Under the pieces are notes generated by a model. The model was not told where the DNA came from. It did not search any database and saw only the letters and a list, made by a program, of their open reading frames with translations. The position numbers and the translations under genes were made by a program. A stretch of DNA of 64,000 nt from positions 248,001-312,000 of the forward strand of contig NZ_JAGJEC010000001.1 of the NCBI RefSeq assembly GCF_018100785.1, in the 5' to 3' direction. The DNA comes from Maribacter sp. MMG018. GTDB taxonomy: Bacteria > Bacteroidota > Bacteroidia > Flavobacteriales > Flavobacteriaceae. Shown here piece by piece: positions 45,078 to 53,271 of the stretch (the first letter of the stretch is position 1; each line of letters opens with the position of its first letter).

Positions 45078-45730
45078 TGGAACCTATTACCAGAATAACG
45101 GAAAACGCCGATTGGATTACCCTGATAATTTTTGGTAGCCTATTACTACTTATCGCCGCTAAAACCCTATTCTATTCGCGTTTTTTGAACTTTATGATCT
45201 TACCTTTCAACAACAAGTACATTCTCATGTACAACAAAAAAGAAAAGTTGTTCAACTGGTTTCATATTCTTCTAACGATATTTCAAATAATAAATACTTC
45301 TATGTTCATCTTTCTTTCGTGGAAGGCATACATAAAACCAGAAACGAAAGACCCTGAATTTATATTTCTGATTATACTGGCGGCAATTTTTCTTTTTTTG
45401 GTTTTAAAGATTTCGCTACAGTTAATAAATGGCTTTATTTTTGACGCCTATAACCTGACCAACGAGTTTGTTTTTAAAAAAATTTCGTACCTAAACTACG
45501 GTAGCCTAGTACTGTTTATCGCCAATATTTTATTGAGTTTTGTTTTTAAAGATTCCCTCATATTGGTCTATATAGCCGCAACTCTATTTTTAATTATAAA
45601 CATTATTGGCTGGATCACAGTTATTAAAGTTCACCAAAAATTCATAGCCTCTTACTTTTTCTATTTTATTTTGTACCTTTGCACTCTCGAAATTGCACCC
45701 CTTATTATAATGGGAAGCTTTCTAAAATAG
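45077..45730 (+). CDS. DUF4271 membrane protein
   Basis: Integral membrane protein of 217 aa with about six or seven hydrophobic helices, including ITLIIFGSLLLLIAAKTLF near the N terminus and a final helix block IASYFFYFILYLCTLEIAPL. It matches the Bacteroidota DUF4271 pattern, regularly located upstream of hemD. It is translationally coupled to the glycosyltransferase by a TAATG overlap. No function is established. Confidence 0.85.
   Translation: MEPITRITENADWITLIIFGSLLLLIAAKTLFYSRFLNFMILPFNNKYILMYNKKEKLFNWFHILLTIFQIINTSMFIFLSWKAYIKPETKDPEFIFLIILAAIFLFLVLKISLQLINGFIFDAYNLTNEFVFKKISYLNYGSLVLFIANILLSFVFKDSLILVYIAATLFLIINIIGWITVIKVHQKFIASYFFYFILYLCTLEIAPLIIMGSFLK
45674..45681 (+). promoter_or_regulatory. 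Internal -7 box (TACCTTTG) for hemD
   Basis: Perfect TAnnTTTG inside the 3' end of the DUF4271 gene, 57 bp before the hemD ATG. It would give hemD its own promoter. No -33 element at standard distance. Confidence 0.4.
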
Positions 45731-45738
45731 AGTACCAT

Positions 45739-46485
45739 ATGAAAGTAAAAACTATTTTGGTCTCTCAACCTGAGCCAAAAATGGAAAATTCTCCCTATTC
45801 CAGGCTTATTGACAAAGAAAAAGTAAAGGTTGATTTTAGACCTTTTATTCATGTTGAAGGCGTTGATGCGAAAAGTGTTCGCCAACAAAAGATCGATTTA
45901 AAAGAACACACTGCAATTATCCTCACAAGTCGTAATGCAGTTGACCATTTTTTCAGACTGGCCGAAGAAATGCGATTTAAGGTTCCGGACAGCATGAAGT
46001 ATTTTTGCCAGTCAGAGGCAGTTGCATACTATCTTCAGAAATATGTAGTTTATAGAAAACGTAAAATCTACGTTGGCAAAAGACTCTTTTCTGATTTAGT
46101 TCCGTTGATCAAGAAATATAAGGACGAAAAGTTTCTACTTCCTTCTTCAGATGTTTTAAAACCAGAAGTTCCTAAAACTTTGGACGAATTGGACATTAAC
46201 TGGAAACGAGGTATTTTCTACAAAACCGTAATCAGCGACCTGTCGGATTTACGCGATGTTTATTACGACATACTTGTGTTTTTTAGTCCATCGGGCATAG
46301 AATCGCTACTGCACAATTTTCCTGATTTCGAACAAAATGACACTAGGATAGCTGTTTTCGGAAATTCAACGGTCAAAGCCGCTACGGGAGCAGGCCTAAG
46401 AATAGACATTAAGGCCCCAACACCAGAAACGCCATCTATGACAATGGCATTGCAAAAGTATATTACCAGTGTAAACAAACAATAA
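45739..46485 (+). CDS. hemD: Uroporphyrinogen-III synthase
   Basis: Cytoplasmic enzyme of 248 aa that cyclises hydroxymethylbilane to uroporphyrinogen III in haem synthesis. The start is the ATG at 45739 (MKVKTILVSQPEP); the reading frame from 45679 begins at a TTG inside a promoter-like box within the previous gene. Family features: opening VSQPEP, IILTSRNAVDHF, FCQSEAVAYYL, LLPSSDVLKPEV, FFSPSGIESL and the late FGNSTVKAATGAG. Sequence conservation is low in this family, but the order of these motifs is clear. Eight bases separate it from the DUF4271 stop. Confidence 0.88.
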   Translation: MKVKTILVSQPEPKMENSPYSRLIDKEKVKVDFRPFIHVEGVDAKSVRQQKIDLKEHTAIILTSRNAVDHFFRLAEEMRFKVPDSMKYFCQSEAVAYYLQKYVVYRKRKIYVGKRLFSDLVPLIKKYKDEKFLLPSSDVLKPEVPKTLDELDINWKRGIFYKTVISDLSDLRDVYYDILVFFSPSGIESLLHNFPDFEQNDTRIAVFGNSTVKAATGAGLRIDIKAPTPETPSMTMALQKYITSVNKQ

Positions 46486-46503
46486 CATCTGGTTGTAAAA
46501 CAA

Positions 46504-46534
46504 AAAAAGGCCTTGCTTGCAGCAAGGCCTTTTT
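46504..46534. terminator. Bidirectional terminator between hemD and pckA
   Basis: A 14-bp perfect stem (46504-46517 with 46521-46534), a TGC loop and A/T runs on both sides, placed between two convergent genes. It should stop transcription from either direction. Confidence 0.92.
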
Positions 46535-46539
46535 ATTAT

Positions 46540-48156
46540 CTAAAATCCATATCGCTGTGGTCCTCCACGCCTTATCTCCTCATTTGCATAACTTTCGAAC
46601 TGCTTAAAGTTCTCACGGAAGGCATTTGCCAATTTAAAGGCTGTTGTATAGTAGTTTTCATCATTGTTCCAAGTAGCTCTCGGACTTAATACACTAGTGG
46701 GCACACCAGGACATTCCCTTGGTTGCGCCACTCCAAAAACGGAGTGTATATGGTAATTATCGTAAGAATATAACCCTAGATCCCCTCTTAATGCGGCATT
46801 GATCATAGCTCTGGTATACTTAAGTTTCATTCTAGTACCAACACCGTAAGGACCTCCTGTCCAACCGGTATTAACCAACCATACATTTACCCCGGCCTCC
46901 TTCATTTTCTTACTTAACATATCGGCATATTTAGTAGGGTGCAACGGCATAAAAGGCGCCCCAAAACAAGCAGAAAAAGAAGGTTGTGGCTCTACAACCC
47001 CTGCTTCGGTACCCGCGACTTTTGCCGTGTAACCCGATATAAAGTGATATGCCGCTTGGCTAGGTGTTAATTTCGATATTGGAGGCAACACCCCAAAGGC
47101 ATCCGCCGTTAAAAAGAATATATTCTTTACGTTTTTACCAATCGATGGTTGCTGAATATTCTCTATGTGGTATATAGGATAACTAACCCTGGTATTCTGC
47201 GTTATGGAAGTATCGGAATAATCTACGTTGCCATCTTTGTCCAATACCACGTTTTCTAATATCGCCCCTGGCTTTATAGCTCCATAAATTTCTGGTTCCT
47301 GCTCCTCTGAAAGATTGATCACCTTGGCATAACATCCTCCTTCAAAATTAAAAACGGTGTTTCGGCTCGTCCATCCATGCTCATCATCTCCTATCAATTT
47401 TCTATTCGGGTCTGTTGACAAGGTTGTTTTTCCGGTTCCCGAAAGCCCAAAGAAAATAGCGGTATCTCCTTCTTTACCAACATTGGCGGAACAATGCATA
47501 GGTAAAGTTTCTTTATATACGGGTAAAATAAAGTTCAACGCAGAAAATATTCCTTTCTTTATCTCTCCGGTATAACCTGTACCGCCGATCAAGACCACTT
47601 TTTCGGTAAAATTAAGAATGGCAAAATTATGCTGTCTGGTACCATCTGCCTTGGCATCTGCCATAAAACCAGGAGCATTGACAACCGTCCATTCCGGAGT
47701 AAAATCGGCCAACTCTTCCTCCGTAGGTCTTAAGAACATATTGTAAGCAAACATATTGGACCAAGGATATTCTGTAATAACCCTTAAATTAAGTTTATAT
47801 TCCGGGTCGGCACAAGCATAACTATCACGTACATAAATTTCCTTTTTGTTAAGATAGGCAATCACCTTGTCGTACAGTGCCTTAAATTTATCCTGCTCAA
47901 AAGGAATATTAACAGGACCCCACCAAACTTTATCCTTGGTTATTTCATCTTTTACAATAAACCGGTCCAAAGGTGATCTACCGGTAAACTCTCCAGTATT
48001 GACCGCAATGGTACCATTACTTGTTTCTACACCCATCCCTAAATCTAGAGTGGCCTTTTGAAGTTCTTCCGGACTCTCTTGATAATGAAAATTATCATGA
48101 TCAATACCGTAATTTTTTAATGAAATCATTTTTTCTTTTGAAGATGAATTATTCAT
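46540..48156 (-). CDS. pckA: Phosphoenolpyruvate carboxykinase (ATP)
   Basis: Gluconeogenic enzyme of 538 aa converting oxaloacetate and ATP to phosphoenolpyruvate. The start is the ATG at 48156 (MNNSSSKEK), downstream of a -7 box at 48177-48184. The kinase P-loop GLSGTGKTT is at 237-245, metal-binding DDEHGW follows at 257-262, and substrate-site EFTGRSPLDRF lies near residues 56-66. The length fits the ATP-type family. It stands alone, with a strong terminator at its 3' end and a long AT-rich upstream region. Confidence 0.96.
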   Translation of the reverse strand: MNNSSSKEKMISLKNYGIDHDNFHYQESPEELQKATLDLGMGVETSNGTIAVNTGEFTGRSPLDRFIVKDEITKDKVWWGPVNIPFEQDKFKALYDKVIAYLNKKEIYVRDSYACADPEYKLNLRVITEYPWSNMFAYNMFLRPTEEELADFTPEWTVVNAPGFMADAKADGTRQHNFAILNFTEKVVLIGGTGYTGEIKKGIFSALNFILPVYKETLPMHCSANVGKEGDTAIFFGLSGTGKTTLSTDPNRKLIGDDEHGWTSRNTVFNFEGGCYAKVINLSEEQEPEIYGAIKPGAILENVVLDKDGNVDYSDTSITQNTRVSYPIYHIENIQQPSIGKNVKNIFFLTADAFGVLPPISKLTPSQAAYHFISGYTAKVAGTEAGVVEPQPSFSACFGAPFMPLHPTKYADMLSKKMKEAGVNVWLVNTGWTGGPYGVGTRMKLKYTRAMINAALRGDLGLYSYDNYHIHSVFGVAQPRECPGVPTSVLSPRATWNNDENYYTTAFKLANAFRENFKQFESYANEEIRRGGPQRYGF

Positions 48157-48176
48157 AAGACTAATTATTTGTACTC

Positions 48177-48184
48177 CAAAGCTA
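48177..48184 (-). promoter_or_regulatory. -7 box (TAGCTTTG) for pckA
   Basis: Perfect TAnnTTTG on the minus strand, 20 bp before the pckA ATG. Confidence 0.55.
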
Positions 48185-48551
48185 TAAAAATTACGGCTCA
48201 AGCCCTGAAAATCAACACTTAATTAAGCTTTCTACCTGCAGAAATATCAAATTGACGAAATAATATCCATATTACAGAAGATATGAAACGTACCAAGGTC
48301 TATTTATTAGTCAATATTTACTATATTAACTATATAAATAAATTATTGATAATTTTATATCGTTTTTTTATCAAATTGACAAAAATCATACCTGCTTACA
48401 CATTAAATTCACTAATTTTGTAGTCTTTGTTATAATGTAGCGAAGCATTTTTTATACAACCCGATGGCATATATACCTACTCGTTAAAAAGCATATCTAC
48501 CTCTTTTTAAATCACTTTCGGCTCTATAGAACTTATAGAAATAGTTACGCC
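48185..48551. other. AT-rich intergenic region upstream of pckA
   Basis: Gene-free stretch of 367 bp between pckA and the transporter gene, both on the minus strand. It holds two copies of the 12-mer TATCAAATTGAC (48245-48256 and 48369-48380), each followed within one base by AAA, and a plus-strand TAATTTTG box (48413-48420) with no gene behind it. A 46-codon open frame (48283-48423, plus) has low-complexity Ile/Tyr/Leu content and is not supported as a gene. Confidence 0.5.
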
Positions 48552-50021
48552 CTACTTTTTTAGATTTTCGGGAAATCCATTAATTACAATACCCCATAAT
48601 TCTGGCAGAACAAAATACACAAATAAGGTAAGCACCAGAATAGATACTACATTCATTAACAATCCTTTTTTTACCATATCCGGTATTCGAAGATAACCAG
48701 AACCGAACACCACCGCATTGGGCGGGGTCGCGACCGGAAGCATAAATGCACAAGATGCGGCCACGGCTGCACCGACCATTAATACGAACGGATGCACATC
48801 TATAGACAAAGCCATTGGGGCCAATACCGGCAATAGCATAGCAGTAGTCGCTAAGTTTGACGTGATCTCGGTTAAAAAATTTACCGAAGCTATCAATATC
48901 AGCACTAAAAAAAGAATTGGCAATCCGGAAAGGGAAGTCATTTGACTACCGACCCAAACCGCAAGACCGCTCACATCAAACCCTTTTGCCAGGGCCATAC
49001 CACCACCAAAAAGCAAAATAATGCCCCATGGTAGTTTTACCGCCTCATTCCATTTCAATAATGGCTCTCTTTTATTTTTCGAGGGAATTAAAAACATCAA
49101 AATGGCAAAAAATATGGCAATAATGGTATCATCCAGACCAGGTAATATTTTTTGCAACAAAAAAGACCTAGTAATCCAGCAAAAGGCAGTAGCCCCGAAC
49201 ACCACTCCTATTAACTTTTCTTCATATGAAATTTTACCCAATTGATTCTTTAACCTTGATATTTCCGCTTTACCTCCCGGAAACTCCGCCTGCTTAAAAG
49301 TGAAGGCATATCGGGTCAAATATTTCCAACAAATAAAAATAAGGATTATAGATATGGGCAACCCGAACATAAACCATTGCATAAAGGTGATCTCATAACC
49401 ATAGGTATCTAAGATCACCCCGGCCAAAACCAAGTTCGGAGGGGTACCTATAAGGGTCGCCATACCACCGATAGACGCACTATAAGCAATTGAAAGCATT
49501 AAAGATTTTCCAAAAAGAAGATTCTCGTCCGCTATGGTTTCAGGGTTGTCCTTTAACTGTTTAACAATCGCCAAACCTATTGGCAACATCATTACAGAAG
49601 TTGCGGTATTTGAAATCCACATAGACAAGAAAGCGGTAGCGACCATAAAGCCCAAAATAATTTTGCGAATATCAGCCCCTATAAAGTGAATAATATTCAA
49701 GGCGATCCTTTTGTGTAAATTCCATTTTTCTATAGTGATGGCAATAATAAAACCACCCATATACAAGAAGACGTATTTATGGCCAAAAGAGCTAGAGGTC
49801 GTCGAAAGATCCAATCCTCCAGATAACGGAAAAAGTACCAATGGCAAAAGCGCGGTAACGGCAATGGGTATAGCCTCTGTAATCCACCAAATGGCAATCC
49901 AAACAGTGGATGCCAATACAGCGTTCGCCTCTTTTGACAAACCTTCGGGGTGAAAAAAAAGAAGTATCAAAATAAATGAAAAAGGCCCTAAAAACAACCC
50001 CAACCGCTTTGTTTTGCTCAT
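48552..50021 (-). CDS. SLC13/DASS-family sodium:carboxylate symporter
   Basis: Inner-membrane carrier of 489 aa with about eleven to twelve helices. Family signatures include WWITEAIPIAVTALLPLVLFP (near 41-61, read in blocks), SNTATSVMMLPIG in the first repeat and TEITSNLATTAMLLPVL in the second; these Ser-Asn-Thr motifs form the sodium and substrate sites. A late LPVATPPNAVVFGSG segment is the classic DASS end signature. Uptake of C4 dicarboxylates or a related anion is expected. It lies 3 bp downstream of the DUF423 gene and upstream of pckA, which would use dicarboxylate-derived oxaloacetate. Confidence 0.9.
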   Translation of the reverse strand: MSKTKRLGLFLGPFSFILILLFFHPEGLSKEANAVLASTVWIAIWWITEAIPIAVTALLPLVLFPLSGGLDLSTTSSSFGHKYVFLYMGGFIIAITIEKWNLHKRIALNIIHFIGADIRKIILGFMVATAFLSMWISNTATSVMMLPIGLAIVKQLKDNPETIADENLLFGKSLMLSIAYSASIGGMATLIGTPPNLVLAGVILDTYGYEITFMQWFMFGLPISIILIFICWKYLTRYAFTFKQAEFPGGKAEISRLKNQLGKISYEEKLIGVVFGATAFCWITRSFLLQKILPGLDDTIIAIFFAILMFLIPSKNKREPLLKWNEAVKLPWGIILLFGGGMALAKGFDVSGLAVWVGSQMTSLSGLPILFLVLILIASVNFLTEITSNLATTAMLLPVLAPMALSIDVHPFVLMVGAAVAASCAFMLPVATPPNAVVFGSGYLRIPDMVKKGLLMNVVSILVLTLFVYFVLPELWGIVINGFPENLKK

Positions 50022-50024
50022 AGT

Positions 50025-50408
50025 CTATATCTCCTTAAACACTCGATAGCCCAAATACCCCCAAGACATCAATAAAAAGACACCTCCTATAGGGGTAATT
50101 ATTCCAATGGTCCTAAAATCGAATGTAGTAATATCGTTTAGAGCCAAAAGATAAATAGAAAATGAGAACAAGACTATTCCTATAACTACCAAGGTATATA
50201 CAATTTGTCTCGTTTTTTTAGAAAGACCCGGCAATAACCCAACTACAAACAGAAAAAACGCGTGATACATTTGGTAACGTACACCCGTTTCAAAGGTAGC
50301 AACAGCGTCTGTGTTCACCATTTTTTCCAATCCGTGAGCGCCGAACGCCCCCAGCATTACCGCCAACAGCCCAAAGACACTAGCCGTGACAAAAATTGTT
50401 TTTTTCAT
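50025..50408 (-). CDS. DUF423 small membrane protein
   Basis: Membrane protein of 127 aa with four hydrophobic segments. It opens with the DUF423 pattern GAFGAHGLEKM near residues 21-31, followed by ATFETGVRYQMYHAF and ending ITPIGGVFLLMSWGYLGY. It is the first gene of a pair with the SLC13 transporter (3-bp gap). The molecular role is unknown. Confidence 0.88.
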   Translation of the reverse strand: MKKTIFVTASVFGLLAVMLGAFGAHGLEKMVNTDAVATFETGVRYQMYHAFFLFVVGLLPGLSKKTRQIVYTLVVIGIVLFSFSIYLLALNDITTFDFRTIGIITPIGGVFLLMSWGYLGYRVFKEI

Positions 50409-50471
50409 AACTTTATGACCTTATATTTTTATAAATGTAACAATTTGATACCTTAGTACTCCGTTATCTAA

Positions 50472-50479
50472 CAAAAGTA
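50472..50479 (-). promoter_or_regulatory. -7 box (TACTTTTG) for DUF423/SLC13 operon
   Basis: Perfect TAnnTTTG on the minus strand, 63 bp upstream of the DUF423 ATG. No -33 TTG at standard spacing. Confidence 0.42.
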
Positions 50480-50489
50480 AGTAATAAGC

Positions 50490-51863
50490 ATGGTGCGAAA
50501 AATTTTGGTTGTAGGCGCTGGTAAATCTACCGCATATTTATTGGATTATTTATTGGAAAAGTCTTCAAAAGAAAGGCTACATATCACCATAGGAGATGTA
50601 AATACGGCCGCCGTCGCCGACCACATTAAAAGTCACGAAAATTGCACCGTTGTTACACTCGATATTTTTAAGGACAACCAAAGAAAAAAAGCCGTTGAAG
50701 CCTCTGACCTAGTTATTTCTATGTTACCTGCACGGTTTCACATAAAAATAGCAGAAGATTGCCTTGCCTATAAAAAACATCTGGTTACGGCTTCCTATGT
50801 CAGTTCTGAAATTAAGGCTTTAAACGATGAAGTAAAGAAAAATAATCTCATATTCATGAACGAGATCGGTCTAGACCCAGGTATAGACCATATGAGCGCC
50901 ATGCAGGTCATAGATAGAATACGGGACCAAGGAGGCAAAATATTGCTGTTCGAGTCGTTTTGCGGAGGCTTGGTAGCACCAGAACACGACAACAATCTAT
51001 GGAATTACAAGTTTACCTGGAACCCCAGAAACGTAGTACTTGCCGGACAAGGAGGAACCGCAAAATTTATACAGGAAGGAACCTACAAATATATTCCATA
51101 CCATAGGCTATTTAGACGTACCGAATTTTTCGAAGTTGAAGGGTACGGTAAATTTGAAGGATATGCCAATAGGGATTCGTTAAATTATAGAGATGCTTAC
51201 GGTCTACAAGATGCCCTAACCATATACCGGGGAACCATGAGACGTGTCGGGTTTTCAAAAGCTTGGAACATTTTCGTACAACTGGGGGCCACCGATGACA
51301 CCTATACCATAGAAAACTCCGAAGATATGAGTTATAGAGAATTCATCAATCTTTTTCTCCCCTATTCACCTACCGATTCCGTAGAACTAAAACTACGCCA
51401 TTACCTAAAAATAGACCAAGACGACAACGTATGGGAAAAACTATTGGAACTGAACCTATTCGACGATTCTAAATACATCGGTATCCCGAACGCCACTCCG
51501 GCCCAAGCATTGCAGAAAATATTGGAAGACAAATGGACCCTGGGGACGAATGAAAAAGACATGATAGTCATGTACCATAAATTTGGTTATGAACTTAACG
51601 GACAAAAGAAGCAAACAGACTCTAAACTGGTGGTAATCGGTGAAAACCGCACACATACTGCAATGTCTAAAACCGTTGGACTACCTGTCGCCATAGCGGC
51701 CCTTCAAATTTTAAATAACAAAATATCGACACCTGGCGTACAGATTCCGATTTCAAAAGAAGTCTATGAACCTATTTTGACCGAACTACAAACATTGCGC
51801 ATTAATTTTAAGGAATATGAGGTGCCATATGTGGGTTACAATGAAAATTCCACCACAAGCTAA
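50490..51863 (+). CDS. Saccharopine dehydrogenase family protein (LYS9-like)
   Basis: NAD(P)-dependent dehydrogenase of 457 aa. The Rossmann motif VVGAGKSTAYLLDYLL is at the N terminus, with LVISMLPARFHIKIAEDCL in the cofactor domain and EIGLDPGIDHMSAM starting the C-terminal catalytic domain. This plan matches the glutamate-forming saccharopine dehydrogenase of lysine metabolism. In bacteria such genes usually serve lysine breakdown. The next gene is an Lrp/AsnC regulator 54 bp downstream, consistent with amino-acid control, although the direction of the pathway is not shown by the sequence. Confidence 0.88.
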   Translation: MVRKILVVGAGKSTAYLLDYLLEKSSKERLHITIGDVNTAAVADHIKSHENCTVVTLDIFKDNQRKKAVEASDLVISMLPARFHIKIAEDCLAYKKHLVTASYVSSEIKALNDEVKKNNLIFMNEIGLDPGIDHMSAMQVIDRIRDQGGKILLFESFCGGLVAPEHDNNLWNYKFTWNPRNVVLAGQGGTAKFIQEGTYKYIPYHRLFRRTEFFEVEGYGKFEGYANRDSLNYRDAYGLQDALTIYRGTMRRVGFSKAWNIFVQLGATDDTYTIENSEDMSYREFINLFLPYSPTDSVELKLRHYLKIDQDDNVWEKLLELNLFDDSKYIGIPNATPAQALQKILEDKWTLGTNEKDMIVMYHKFGYELNGQKKQTDSKLVVIGENRTHTAMSKTVGLPVAIAALQILNNKISTPGVQIPISKEVYEPILTELQTLRINFKEYEVPYVGYNENSTTS

Positions 51864-51870
51864 ATCTCCA

Positions 51871-51901
51871 TTTGCAAACAAAATTGTTATTTTTACTTTC
51901 A
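51871..51901 (+). promoter_or_regulatory. Possible promoter for the Lrp-like gene
   Basis: TTTG at 51871-51874, a 19-bp spacer, then TACTTTCA at 51894-51901, which misses the last two consensus positions. It ends 16 bp before the ATG at 51918. Confidence 0.33.
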
Positions 51902-51917
51902 TATTGAAACATTAAAT

Positions 51918-52388
51918 ATGAAATCGGATAACAATAATATCAAAATTGACGGCATTGATAAGAAAATTCTAAGATTCTTAATGGAAGATGCTCGAAAACC
52001 AGTACTGGAAATTGCCAGAAGCATAGGTATATCGGGTGCTGCCATACATCAACGTTTACGAAAACTAGAAGCTTCGGGCCTATTGGCAGGCTCTAAATTC
52101 ATTATAAACCCACGGGCCATGGGCTACACGACCATGGCCTACATCGGTATTTATCTAGACAAGGCAATGAGCAATCCAAAAGCGGTAAAGCAACTGGAAA
52201 AAATTCCCGAAGTATTGGAATGCCACTACACCACCGGAAACTGGAGCATCTTGATCAAGATTTTATGTAAGGACAACGAACATTTAATGCATGTTCTAAA
52301 TAAAGAAATACAACAAATAGAAGGCGTTTCCAGAACGGAGACCTTCATTTCACTGGCCCAACAGATAGACAGGCAGATTACCATATAA
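51918..52388 (+). CDS. Lrp/AsnC-family transcriptional regulator
   Basis: DNA-binding regulator of 156 aa. The N-terminal helix-turn-helix (about 10-60) reads DKKILRFLMEDARKPVLEIA then GISGAAIHQRLRKLEASGLL; the C-terminal RAM domain (about 70-150) contains CHYTTGNWSILIKI and binds small effectors, usually amino acids. It probably controls the adjacent saccharopine dehydrogenase gene and itself. It is a typical single-domain-pair Lrp of normal length. Confidence 0.93.
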   Translation: MKSDNNNIKIDGIDKKILRFLMEDARKPVLEIARSIGISGAAIHQRLRKLEASGLLAGSKFIINPRAMGYTTMAYIGIYLDKAMSNPKAVKQLEKIPEVLECHYTTGNWSILIKILCKDNEHLMHVLNKEIQQIEGVSRTETFISLAQQIDRQITI

Positions 52389-52390
52389 AA

Positions 52391-52418
52391 AAAGCCTTCC
52401 CGTTTACAGGAAGGCTTT
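52391..52418 (-). terminator. Terminator for the metallopeptidase gene (bidirectional position)
   Basis: Perfect 10-bp stem (52391-52400 with 52409-52418) and an 8-nt loop. The long T run lies on the minus-strand side, so it mainly ends the metallopeptidase transcript; the Lrp-like gene ends just before it on the other strand. Confidence 0.8.
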
Positions 52419-52442
52419 GAACACTAATATTTTTCAAAGAAA

Positions 52443-53138
52443 CTAATCTCTACTTCCAAGAACTTGAAGTCCCCAATAAACCAAGGTTGCCAAAGAACCT
52501 ATGGCCGCGACCAAATAAGTTCTTGCCGCCCATTTCAAAGCATCTTCAGAACCTTTATATTCGGCTTGTGTAACCACATTTTTAGCCTTTAACCAAGCCA
52601 ATGCCCTATTACTGGCATCGTACTCTACAGGCAATGTAATAAAACTGAACAAAGTTGCCATACCCATCATTATCAATCCGGCGACAGCAACCCAATAGCC
52701 GAAACCGACACCTGCAGCGGCACCCAAGGCCAAGCCCCCGAATACCACCCATGTAGACATACTTGAGGTTACGCTTACTATAGGCACCAATTTAGAACGC
52801 ATGGTCAGCCATTGATAAGCCTGTGCATGCTGTACGGCATGCCCACATTCGTGAGCCGCGACTGCCGCCGCCGCCGCATTTCTTTGACTATATACACCCT
52901 CACTTAGATTTACCGTTTTATTTGCCGGGTTGTAATGATCGGTAAGCATACCAGGAGTAGAAACCACTTTTACATCACGGATACCATGATCCGCCAACAT
53001 CTTTTCCGCAATTTCGGCACCGCTCATTCCATTTTGCAAATGTACTTTTGAGTAATGCTTAAACTTACTTTTTAACCTGCTACTAACCAACCAACTTACC
53101 AAGGCAATAGCACCGATCAATATATAATATCCCATCAT
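52443..53138 (-). CDS. Zinc metallopeptidase (YugP-like, PF04298 type)
   Basis: Membrane metallopeptidase of 231 aa. An N-terminal helix is at about 4-19, the zinc-binding HECGH motif at 96-100, and two or three hydrophobic segments follow (about 115-165 and 210-228). Two consecutive ATG codons (53138 and 53135) leave the exact start open. The HExxH Cys variant and membrane topology match the YugP family; its substrate is unknown. Confidence 0.88.
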   Translation of the reverse strand: MMGYYILIGAIALVSWLVSSRLKSKFKHYSKVHLQNGMSGAEIAEKMLADHGIRDVKVVSTPGMLTDHYNPANKTVNLSEGVYSQRNAAAAAVAAHECGHAVQHAQAYQWLTMRSKLVPIVSVTSSMSTWVVFGGLALGAAAGVGFGYWVAVAGLIMMGMATLFSFITLPVEYDASNRALAWLKAKNVVTQAEYKGSEDALKWAARTYLVAAIGSLATLVYWGLQVLGSRD

Positions 53139-53215
53139 AACTTTTCAATTTTTAAATTCAATAAATATAGTAAAGATTCTATTTGTTACCAGAACCATTA
53201 ATTGAAAAGCAAAAA

Positions 53216-53246
53216 CCCCGCCAAATTCCTTTCGGACATGACGAGG
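53216..53246 (-). terminator. Imperfect terminator after ald
   Basis: On the minus strand an outer stem CCTCGTC/GGCGGGG (with G-U pairs) encloses an inner TCC-GAAA-GGA hairpin and is followed by TTTTTGCTTTT. It lies 26 bp after the ald stop. Confidence 0.55.
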
Positions 53247-53271
53247 TCTATACTACTGACAAATTGTACTT

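Noticed and set aside
45679-45738. Longer hemD start from TTG at 45679
   Set aside because: The codon lies within a TACCTTTG promoter-like box inside the DUF4271 gene, and the homologous part starts at 45739.
48283-48423. 46-codon plus-strand frame upstream of pckA
   Set aside because: Low-complexity Ile/Tyr/Leu composition in AT-rich DNA, no promoter or homology recognised.
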